Source: Streptomyces nigra
Lineage (GTDB): Bacteria > Actinomycetota > Actinomycetes > Streptomycetales > Streptomycetaceae
NCBI RefSeq assembly: GCF_003074055.1
Contig: NZ_CP029043.1
Coordinates: 1,728,501-1,792,500, forward strand
DNA: 64,000 bases
Direction: 5' to 3'
Shown here: positions 50,782-57,972 of the stretch, piece by piece
How the letters are laid out: each line of letters begins with the position of its first letter
How positions within the stretch are numbered: position 1 is the first letter of the stretch
Notes under the pieces: model-generated
Told to the model about the DNA's origin: nothing
What the model saw: the letters and a program-made list of their open reading frames with translations, nothing else
Databases searched by the model: none
Translations under genes and position numbers: made by a program

Positions 50782-53262
50782 GTGATCCGTTACGACGCCC
50801 TGGACGCGCTGCCGGTGCGCGGCGCCCTGCCCGCGCTGACCGACGCCCTGGAGGGGCCCGGCACCGCCGTGCTGGTCGCCCCGCCGGGTACCGGCAAGAC
50901 GACGCTGGTGCCGCTGGCGCTCGCGGGCCTGCTCGGTGAGGGGCCCGTACGGCGGGTCGTGGTCGCCGAGCCGCGCCGGATCGCCGCGCGGGCGGCGGCC
51001 CGGCGGATGGCGTGGCTGCTGGGCGAGCGGCCCGGGGAGAGCGTCGGTCACACCGTGCGCGGCGAGCGGGTCGTGGGCCCCCGGAGCAGGGTGGAGGTCG
51101 TGACGACCGGGGTGCTGCTGCAGCGGCTCCAGCGCGACCCGGAGCTGGCGGGCGTGGACGTGGTGGTGCTCGACGAGTGCCATGAGCGGCATCTGGACGC
51201 GGACACGGCGGCGGCGTTCCTGTGGGACGTCCGGGAGACGCTGCGGCCGGAGCTGCGGCTGGTGGCCGCGTCGGCGACGACGGACGCGGAGGGCTGGGCC
51301 GGGCTGCTGGGCGGCGCGCCGGTCGTCGTGGCCGAGGGCGCCGCACATCCGGTGGAGACGGTGTGGGTGCCGCCGTCGCGTCCGGTGCGGCCGCCGCACG
51401 GGACGCGGGTCGATCCGGTTCTGCTCGCGCATGTGGCCTCGGTGGTGCGGCGGGCGCTGGCGGAGCGGCCGGGTGACGTGCTGTGTTTTCTGCCGGGGGT
51501 CGGGGAGATCGCGCGGGTCGCCGGGCAGCTCGGGGATCTCGGGGACGCGGAGGTCCTCCAGGTGCACGGGCGGGCGCCGGCGGCCGTGCAGGACGCGGTG
51601 CTGTCCGTCGGGGAGCGGCGCAGGGTGGTGCTGGCGACGTCCGTGGCGGAGTCCTCGTTGACGGTCCCCGGGGTGCGGGTCGTCGTCGATTCCGGGCTGG
51701 CGCGTGAGCCCCGCGTGGATCACGCGCGCGGGCTGAGCGCGCTGACGACGGTACGGGCCTCGCAGGCCGCCGGACGGCAGCGGGCGGGCCGGGCCGGGCG
51801 TGAGGCGCCGGGGGCGGTGTACCGGTGCTGGGCCGAGGCGGAGGACGCGCGGCTGCCCCGTTTCCCGGCGCCGGAGATCAAGGTGGCCGATCTGACGGCG
51901 TTCGCGTTGCAGGCGGCCTGCTGGGGCGATCCGGACGCGGCCGGGCTGGCTCTGCTGGATGCGCCGCCGGCCGGGGCGATGGCGGCGGCACGGAGCGTGC
52001 TGACGGCCGTGGGGGCGGTGGACGGCGACGGGCGGGCGACCGAGCGGGGCACGGCCCTGGCCCGGCTCGGTCTGCACCCCAGGCTGGGCCGGGCCCTGCT
52101 GGACGGCCCGGACGCGGCCGCCGAGGTGGTGGCGCTGCTCAGCGAGGAGCCGCCGCGCGAGTACGGCGACGATCTGGGGGCGGCGCTGCGGGCTGCCCGG
52201 CGGGGCGGCGACGGCTATGCCGGGCGCTGGCGGGCGGAGGTGCGGCGGCTGCGGGCGGGCGCCGGCACCCGCGGCGGCCAGGGCGCCCCCGACGACCGCA
52301 CGGTGGGGCACGTCGCCGCGCTGGCGTTCCCCGAGCGGGTGGCGAAGGCGGACGGCGGGTCGTATCTGATGGCGTCCGGCACGCGCGCGGAGCTCGCCGA
52401 GGGCAGTCCGCTGCGGGGCGCCCCCTGGATCGCGGTGGCGGTCGCCGACCGGCCGGTGGGGCGCGGGCACGCGCGTGTGCGCCTCGCGGCCGTCATCGAC
52501 GAGGCGACGGCCCGCTCGGCGGCGGCCTCCCTGCACCGGGAGGGTGAGGAGGTGCACTGGGCGGACGGCGATGTGGTGGCCCGGCGGGTCGAGCGGCTCG
52601 GCGCGATCGAGCTGGCGGAGCGCCCCCTGCCCGGCGCCGACCCGGCCCTCGTACGGGCCGCTCTGCTCGACGGGCTGCGGCGAGAGGGGTTCGGGCTGCT
52701 GCGCTGGTCCCCGGACGCCGTGGTGCTGCGGCAGCGGCTGGCGTTCCTGCGGCTGCACCGGGGCGATCCATGGCCGGACGTGTCGGACGAGGCGCTGCAC
52801 GCGCGCGTGGACGAGTGGCTGGAGCCCGAGCTGGGCCGGGCCCGGCGGCGGGCGGACCTCGGGCGGATCGACGCCGGGCAGGCCCTGGCGCGGCTGCTGC
52901 CGTGGGCCACGGGCGAGGCGGGGCGCCTGGACGAACTGGCCCCGGAACGTGTGACCGTGCCCAGCGGCTCGCGGATCCGGGTGGACTACGGCGATCCGGA
53001 GCGGCCCGTGCTGGCCGTGAAGCTGCAGGAGATGTTCGGGCTGGACGCCTCGCCGGCGGTGGCCGGGGTGCCGCTGCTGGTGCATCTGCTCTCCCCCGCC
53101 GGGCGTCCGGCCGCCGTGACCGCCGATCTCGCCTCGTTCTGGCGGGACGGCTACCGGGGTGTGCGGGCGGAGCTGCGCGGCCGTTATCCGAAGCATCCGT
53201 GGCCGGAGGACCCGGCGTCCGCCGAGCCGACCCGGCACACCAACGCGCGGCTCAGGCGGTGA
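50782..53262 (+). CDS. hrpB: ATP-dependent RNA helicase HrpB
   Basis: An 826-residue DEAH-type helicase of the HrpB branch. Helicase motifs in order: PPGTGKTTL, EPRRIAARAAARR, DECHER, SATTDAEG, ATSVAESSLTVPGV, and QRAGRAGREAPG. The C-terminal HrpB domain (DPERPVLAVKLQEMFGLDASP ... FWRDGYRGVRAELRGRYPKHPWPEDP) is complete. HrpB's cellular role is poorly defined. The start is the GTG at 50782, 37 bp after the methyltransferase stop. The 3' end overlaps the convergent DUF3068 gene by 11 bp. Confidence 0.94.
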   Translation: MIRYDALDALPVRGALPALTDALEGPGTAVLVAPPGTGKTTLVPLALAGLLGEGPVRRVVVAEPRRIAARAAARRMAWLLGERPGESVGHTVRGERVVGPRSRVEVVTTGVLLQRLQRDPELAGVDVVVLDECHERHLDADTAAAFLWDVRETLRPELRLVAASATTDAEGWAGLLGGAPVVVAEGAAHPVETVWVPPSRPVRPPHGTRVDPVLLAHVASVVRRALAERPGDVLCFLPGVGEIARVAGQLGDLGDAEVLQVHGRAPAAVQDAVLSVGERRRVVLATSVAESSLTVPGVRVVVDSGLAREPRVDHARGLSALTTVRASQAAGRQRAGRAGREAPGAVYRCWAEAEDARLPRFPAPEIKVADLTAFALQAACWGDPDAAGLALLDAPPAGAMAAARSVLTAVGAVDGDGRATERGTALARLGLHPRLGRALLDGPDAAAEVVALLSEEPPREYGDDLGAALRAARRGGDGYAGRWRAEVRRLRAGAGTRGGQGAPDDRTVGHVAALAFPERVAKADGGSYLMASGTRAELAEGSPLRGAPWIAVAVADRPVGRGHARVRLAAVIDEATARSAAASLHREGEEVHWADGDVVARRVERLGAIELAERPLPGADPALVRAALLDGLRREGFGLLRWSPDAVVLRQRLAFLRLHRGDPWPDVSDEALHARVDEWLEPELGRARRRADLGRIDAGQALARLLPWATGEAGRLDELAPERVTVPSGSRIRVDYGDPERPVLAVKLQEMFGLDASPAVAGVPLLVHLLSPAGRPAAVTADLASFWRDGYRGVRAELRGRYPKHPWPEDPASAEPTRHTNARLRR

Positions 53263-54244
53263 CGGGTTCCGGTTCGCCGTCCTCGGCCGGTTCCGGGTCG
53301 CCCGGGCGGCGGCCGCGCGCCTCCAGCCAGAGGGCCAGGGCGAGCAGCAGCCCGCCGAGGACGAGCAGGCCCCAGGGGAGGTGGGACGTCAGCAGCAGGA
53401 CGAGGGTGCGGTTGGTCTTGACCAGGTCGACGGTGTGCTCGATGTAGTCCTCGCGCATCTTGACGTGCCCGGCGAACGCGGTGACCTTGTCCCGGCCGCC
53501 GAGGAGTGTGCCGCCGCGCAGCTCCTCCTTGTGGATCTCCTCGCCGTAGACGGGGGCGCCGGTGAGGGGTTCCACCCAGAACTTGCGGACGGTGGTGTAC
53601 CAGCGGGTCGTGCCCGTGCCGGCCAGTGACTTCGCGGTGACGCCCTCGACGGGCAGGGTCTTGGGGAACGGCACCTTGGTCCAGGGGATGACCTGCTCGA
53701 AGTAGTAGACCTCGACGCCCCGGAAGTCCTGGGTGCCCTGGTAGTGGATGGGGGCGGTGACACGGGCCTGCGCGTCGAAGTAGGCGTAGTCCCGTTTCTC
53801 GGTGAGGAAGGGCCACTTGAACTCGATGCCGTCGCGGCGCACGGGGTCGCCGTCGACCGACTCGCCGGGGGCGTGGACGGGTTCCTGGGTGTGGGCGTCG
53901 AAGATGTAGCGCTCGGGAATGCGGGAGACCATCTCTCCGTCGGGGCCGACGACGTAGGACAGGCCGTCCCAGACCACGACGTCCCGGTCCGTGGTCCGCT
54001 CGATCCGTTCGGAGGCCGCCACGTCGCCCTTGAGGGTCTGCACGATGGTGACCCTGTCGACCTTGCGGGCCCGCATGGTGCCGTAGTCGAGGAGGGTGGC
54101 GTCCTTCGCCTCCAGGACCATGTCCTGGTACTGGTTCGCGGGGATCTTGGCCAGGCGCGGGAAGGCGTACCAGCGCAGCAGCGGGGACAGCGCCGCGCAG
54201 AGGACGGCGAGGGCGAGCAGGATCAGGCCGGCCGTGCGGCGCAT
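53252..54244 (-). CDS. DUF3068 membrane protein
   Basis: A 330-residue protein with an N-terminal membrane helix (residues ~3-25), a large extracytoplasmic domain (KIPANQYQDMVLEAKDATLLDYGT, VWDGLSYVVGPDGEMVSRIPERYIFD, FKWPFLTEKRDYAYFD, WVEPLTGAPVYGEEIHKEELRGG) and a C-terminal helix followed by an acidic tail. DUF3068 proteins are widespread in mycolic and non-mycolic actinobacteria, and relatives have been called PorA-like. The start is the ATG at 54244 with GGGAGG six bases upstream. An SPW_0924-like gene lies 23 bp upstream in the same unit. Confidence 0.88.
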   Translation of the reverse strand: MRRTAGLILLALAVLCAALSPLLRWYAFPRLAKIPANQYQDMVLEAKDATLLDYGTMRARKVDRVTIVQTLKGDVAASERIERTTDRDVVVWDGLSYVVGPDGEMVSRIPERYIFDAHTQEPVHAPGESVDGDPVRRDGIEFKWPFLTEKRDYAYFDAQARVTAPIHYQGTQDFRGVEVYYFEQVIPWTKVPFPKTLPVEGVTAKSLAGTGTTRWYTTVRKFWVEPLTGAPVYGEEIHKEELRGGTLLGGRDKVTAFAGHVKMREDYIEHTVDLVKTNRTLVLLLTSHLPWGLLVLGGLLLALALWLEARGRRPGDPEPAEDGEPEPVTA

Positions 54245-54267
54245 GGCGGCCTCCCTTCCGGGCCGGG

Positions 54268-54402
54268 TCACGGATGGGCGGGCACGGTGGTCAGCAGCGG
54301 TTTCGGGGAGGTGCCGCCGGAGGGGGTGCCGACGGCGGTGAGCGCGAGGACCAGGGCGACGGCGGCGGCGAGTCCGGCCGCGGCGGCGATCAGGGCGCGC
54401 AT
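54268..54402 (-). CDS. SPW_0924-family single-helix microprotein
   Basis: A 44-residue protein: MRALIAAAAGLAAAVALVLA begins one membrane helix, followed by a short Thr/Pro/Ser-rich exterior tail ending TTVPAHP. GGGAGG stands five bases before the ATG. The family is short and common in Streptomyces, always upstream of a DUF3068 gene as far as I recall. It may be a signal-anchored partner of the DUF3068 protein. Confidence 0.8.
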   Translation of the reverse strand: MRALIAAAAGLAAAVALVLALTAVGTPSGGTSPKPLLTTVPAHP

Positions 54403-54490
54403 ACGTGCCTCCCGGGGACCCGGAGCTGATGCATCGTCAGATCCGGCACCGTAGCAACGGGCGGCCGAGATGAGAACACGTCGCGCACAT

Positions 54491-54527
54491 AGGGAAGGGG
54501 CGCCCGGCAGCCGGACGCCCCTTCCCT
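54491..54527 (-). terminator. terminator of the lytic transglycosylase gene
   Basis: Perfect 12-bp arms AGGGAAGGGGCG / CGCCCCTTCCCT with a 13-base loop that can itself pair (CCGG-CAG-CCGG). It is 16 bp past the stop, and may also serve the facing unit. Confidence 0.82.
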
Positions 54528-54543
54528 AGGTGTGCAGTACCGG

Positions 54544-56274
54544 CTACGCGGACGGCGAGGCGCTCTCCGTGGGCTCCTCCGCCGGCGGCGTCTCGGCGGC
54601 GGCGACCTTCAGCTCGACCGTCAGGGTCGCGCCGCCGGCCGTGGCGATACGGAGCAGGAAGGTGCCGGTGGTGTCGTCGGCGTACAGCTTCGGCAGCTCC
54701 AGCAGGCCGTCGGCGTCGGTCTTCAGACCGGTCAGGGTGCGCACCGGCTTGCCGTCGGCGTCCTTGAAGTAGGGGCCCTTGTCGTTCTCGTCCGGGTCGT
54801 CCGCCGCCTTGATCAGGGTGGCGGTGGCGGCGACCTTGTCGGCGACGGCGCCCTTGTAGGTGGCCTTCACCTCGACCCGCTCGGCGAACCCGCCACCGGG
54901 CACACAGGTCAGCGCGGTGTCGCCGGTACGGGCCAGGGTGTCGGCGGCGCGCTCGGTGACGGTCGCCGTGTAGTCGAGGCCGGCCACCGAACGGCCGACG
55001 ACGGTGGCCCGGACGGTGAACTCGCCGGTGTCCTCGCCCGCCCGGAGCGCCGGAGCCACCGCCTTGCCGGATCCGTCGGTGAGGACGGCGGCGACCTTCT
55101 CGCCGGTGCTGAAGACGGCGTCGGTGTCGCCGGTGATGGTGAAGCGGACGCGGACCCGGGCGACGGCCTTGCCGGAGTCCGTCTCGGCACGGGCGCTGAT
55201 CTTCTCGGCGAAGGTGTCCCCCGCCATGGCGGTGAGCTTGGCGGTGCCGGCGTCCTCCAGGTGGTCCACCGTGTCGGTGGGGGTGGGAGGCGTCGTGCTG
55301 GGCGGCGGGGTCGGCTTGGGACCGCCGGAGCCGCCGTCGCCCGGCTCGGAACCGCCGGGCTTGGACGGCGTCGTGGGCGCGGACGGGGGCGAAGGGGACG
55401 AGGGGGTCGACGGCGTGGGCGACGGCGTGGGGTTGGCGCCCGCGCCGTCGTCGCTGCGGCCCGACGGCAGGGTGCCCGTGCCGTCCGGGATCTCGTGGGT
55501 GCCCTTGCGGTAGTAGTCCAGCCACCGCATGACGAGGTTGAGGTAGTCCCGGGAGTTGTTGTAGCTCAGGATCGCGCGGTCGAGGTCGGCCTGCTCGGCG
55601 AGGTTCCAGTCGAAGCGGCACAGGTAGTGGCCGGCGGCGAGGGCCGCGTCGTAGACGTTGTTGGGATCCTTGCGGCCGTCGCCGTTGCCGTCGCGGCCCG
55701 CCCACTTCCAGGTGGACGGGATGAACTGCATGGGGCCGACGGCACGGTCGTACCGGGCGTCGCCGTCGTAGGCGCCGTCGTCGGTGTCACTGATGTTCGC
55801 GAAGCCGGCGCCGTTGAGCTGCGGGCCGAGGATCTTGGACAGGGTGGTGCCGTTGGCGTCGACCCGGCCGCCGCGGGCCTGGCCCGACTCGACCTTGCCG
55901 ATGGCGGCGAGGAGTTGCCAGGGCAGGTTGCAGTGCGGCTTGGACTCCCGCAGCGCGGCCTCCGCCTTCTTGTAGGCGTCGAGGACCGTGGCCGGTATGC
56001 CCGCCTCACCGGCCGCCGGAGTGACCGTGGTGCCCGCCGACGGGGCCGGGTTGGGGCTGTTGAGCGGCGGGAGGTCCGTGTAGTACGGCGAGTTGCCGGT
56101 CGCGCTGTCGGCGGCGGGGGTGTCCGGGGACGGCTGGGTGCCGGTGGTCACCTTTCTGCCGGCGCCGTCGGTCGTCACTCCCGGTGCCTGGGACGCGGCC
56201 AGTGCCGCCACCACGACCGCGGCGACCGTGGTGTTCACCGCCCCCTTGCGGAGCCTGCCGAATTCCGCCGCCAT
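54544..56274 (-). CDS. secreted lytic murein transglycosylase with C-terminal repeats
   Basis: A 576-residue exported protein. The signal anchor lies at residues ~13-30. The catalytic SLT_2 (MltB-like) domain shows LLAAIGKVESGQARGG (catalytic Glu), DRAVGPMQFIPSTWKWAGRDGNGDG, and NVYDAALAAGHYLC with LSYNNSRDYLNLVMRWLDYY. A Pro/Ser/Thr-rich linker (residues ~285-345) leads to tandem beta domains at the C terminus, ending PTESASPSA. It cleaves peptidoglycan glycan strands. The start is the ATG at 56274 behind GGGAGG. The leader contains no recognised c-di-AMP riboswitch. Confidence 0.9.
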   Translation of the reverse strand: MAAEFGRLRKGAVNTTVAAVVVAALAASQAPGVTTDGAGRKVTTGTQPSPDTPAADSATGNSPYYTDLPPLNSPNPAPSAGTTVTPAAGEAGIPATVLDAYKKAEAALRESKPHCNLPWQLLAAIGKVESGQARGGRVDANGTTLSKILGPQLNGAGFANISDTDDGAYDGDARYDRAVGPMQFIPSTWKWAGRDGNGDGRKDPNNVYDAALAAGHYLCRFDWNLAEQADLDRAILSYNNSRDYLNLVMRWLDYYRKGTHEIPDGTGTLPSGRSDDGAGANPTPSPTPSTPSSPSPPSAPTTPSKPGGSEPGDGGSGGPKPTPPPSTTPPTPTDTVDHLEDAGTAKLTAMAGDTFAEKISARAETDSGKAVARVRVRFTITGDTDAVFSTGEKVAAVLTDGSGKAVAPALRAGEDTGEFTVRATVVGRSVAGLDYTATVTERAADTLARTGDTALTCVPGGGFAERVEVKATYKGAVADKVAATATLIKAADDPDENDKGPYFKDADGKPVRTLTGLKTDADGLLELPKLYADDTTGTFLLRIATAGGATLTVELKVAAAETPPAEEPTESASPSA

Positions 56275-56598
56275 CTGGTGGACCCCTCCCGTGGACGCCC
56301 TGACGTCCGTGCCGGTCTGCCGGACCCGCCGTGCCGGGCCCGCCCCTGTAGTGACGATCGACTCGCCACGACAGTTGCCCTCGCGGCGAGGATCGCGTCG
56401 TCGTTCATCTGTTCGTTCGCGGGTCTCGGCACGGTGACCCAGGCGACCCTACGACAACTTCCCTTACGCGCACACCCGTTGCTGCCCGATATTTCCCGGT
56501 TGACCACAGGCCGTTCACCATCGGGCCGTCACGCATACTGGGGTCGCCGACGAGGGGGGCCGGACCGGTCCCGTCAAGACCGCATCCGAGGAGCCCTG
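56275..56598. other. divergent intergenic region between transglycosylase and DUF4184 genes
   Basis: A 324-bp gap. On the plus strand TTCACC, 16 bases, TACTGG (ending near 56541) may drive the DUF4184 gene; on the minus strand TAGGGT near 56445 is a possible -10. No gene or strong repeat seen. Confidence 0.45.
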
Positions 56599-57471
56599 TT
56601 GCCGTTCACGCTCAGCCACGCGGCCGCCGTCCTGCCCGCCCTGCGCACCTCGGGAACCGGCCGGGCCGGACTCGTGCCGGCGGTGATGGTGGCCGGTTCC
56701 TTCGCTCCCGACATGACCTACTACGCGGCGAGTGTCCTGTCCGGGGCCATGGAGTTCGGCGACGTCACGCACTCCTTTCCCGGCGTCCTCACCGTCGACG
56801 TCGTCATCGCCTGGGCGCTGGTGGGGGTGTGGTTGCTGCTGCGCGAGCCGCTGGTGGCGCTGCTGCCGGCCCGGCTCCAGGCGCGGCCGGCCGCGCTGCT
56901 GCGGTGCGGGGCGCCCCGGGCGCGCGTGACACCGGCGCTGGCCGCGCGCTGGTACGTGTCCGCCGTCCTGGGCGGGCTCACCCATGTCGTGTGGGACGCC
57001 TTCACGCATCTCGACCGCTGGGGGATGCGGTTGTTCCCGGTGCTGGGCGAGGAGGTCGCGCGGTCGCCGCTGTACTGGTACCTCCAGTACGGGGGGTCGG
57101 CGGTCGCTGCGGTCGTCATCGGGGTGTTCGTGGCGGTGGCGTTGCGGCGGACTCGGGGCGTGGGTGCGGGGATTCCCACGCCGGGCGTGCCGGTGCTGTC
57201 CGTGCGGGACCGGTGGGCGGCCCTGGCGGTGCTCGGCGCGTGTGCGGGGGTGGCGGCGTTCCAGCGGGCGTCGCGGTGGTGGGACTACTGGGGCGCCACC
57301 GCGAAGTACTGGGAGCTGATCCCGACGCTGTGCTTCGGCGCGGGCGCCGGGCTCGCCGTGGGACTTGTTCTGTACGGCGCCGCCGTCAGGCTGTGGCGTC
57401 CGGTCCCGGTCCCTGGCAGTACGGGGACGGGTGGCGCCGTGCGGGAGCGGAGCCGGCCGGGGGTGCGGTGA
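56599..57471 (+). CDS. DUF4184 membrane protein
   Basis: A 290-residue protein of the DUF4184 family: N-terminal PFTLSHAAAVLPALR with an internal SFAPDMTYYA, GGLTHVVWDAFTHLDRWGMRLFP with conserved His and Asp, then several membrane helices. The family resembles YdjM-like metal-dependent hydrolases of the inner membrane. The start is the TTG at 56599 with GGAG five bases upstream; the frame is open far upstream without family sequence. The 3' end overlaps the convergent gene at 57386-57471. Confidence 0.87.
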   Translation: MPFTLSHAAAVLPALRTSGTGRAGLVPAVMVAGSFAPDMTYYAASVLSGAMEFGDVTHSFPGVLTVDVVIAWALVGVWLLLREPLVALLPARLQARPAALLRCGAPRARVTPALAARWYVSAVLGGLTHVVWDAFTHLDRWGMRLFPVLGEEVARSPLYWYLQYGGSAVAAVVIGVFVAVALRRTRGVGAGIPTPGVPVLSVRDRWAALAVLGACAGVAAFQRASRWWDYWGATAKYWELIPTLCFGAGAGLAVGLVLYGAAVRLWRPVPVPGSTGTGGAVRERSRPGVR

Positions 57472-57745
57472 CGTCGGCCGTGCCGGGGGCTGCCGGGAAC
57501 AGGGTCAGCGCCAGGGCCACGTAGGAGCGGGCGAGTTCCGTCCAGTCGCGCAGCCGGCGGGTCAGGCGCCGGCGGACCGCTGTCATGGTGCGCCGTACCG
57601 TGCCGATGAGTTCGGTGGGGATGCGGGCGGTGCTCGCGGTGGGGGCGAGGGCGGGGCGCCGGGGTGGGGTGGGGGGCAGGGGCCAGTCGGCTGGGGTCGG
57701 GGCGCCGCCGCTTGCCGTCCGGCGGTTGAGCGTGTGTATACCCAT
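57386..57745 (-). CDS. hypothetical protein overlapping the DUF4184 gene end
   Basis: A 119-residue protein starting MGIHTLNRRTASGG, with a Pro-rich stretch and a central helix (RRLTRRLRDWTELARSYVALALTLFP) that could lie at a membrane. AAGGA is seven bases upstream of the ATG at 57745. A conserved Streptomyces small protein with this start (HTLxRRTA) is known to me only by sight. Its last 86 bases overlap the DUF4184 coding end on the other strand. Confidence 0.62.
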   Translation of the reverse strand: MGIHTLNRRTASGGAPTPADWPLPPTPPRRPALAPTASTARIPTELIGTVRRTMTAVRRRLTRRLRDWTELARSYVALALTLFPAAPGTADVTAPPAGSAPARRHPSPYCQGPGPDATA

Positions 57746-57916
57746 GTCGGCATCCTTACCGGCGGTGGATGTCGGGGGCGGTTTGGCGGGGGCCACGTGG
57801 GTGACTCCCGTCGGGGCGCCTCTTCGTGTGCCGGGTGATGTCTGTTCCGCGGGGTGGGCCCGGCCGTGTGTTGTGTGCGGACCGTGGGGGGTCGCGCAGT
57901 TCCCCGCGCCACTTTG

Positions 57917-57935
57917 GGCGTGCCGTTGGCACGCC
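57917..57935 (-). terminator. terminator of polA
   Basis: Perfect 8-bp arms GGCGTGCC / GGCACGCC, loop GTT on the plus strand (AAC on the transcript), 38 bp past the polA stop. Confidence 0.6.
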
Positions 57936-57972
57936 GGGCCGGTGGTGGGCCGGCCCGGCGTTTGCCAGCCGG

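Noticed and set aside
56281..56500. c-di-AMP (ydaO) riboswitch before the lytic transglycosylase gene
   Set aside because: Such riboswitches control cell-wall hydrolases in Streptomyces, but I could not find the conserved core elements here.
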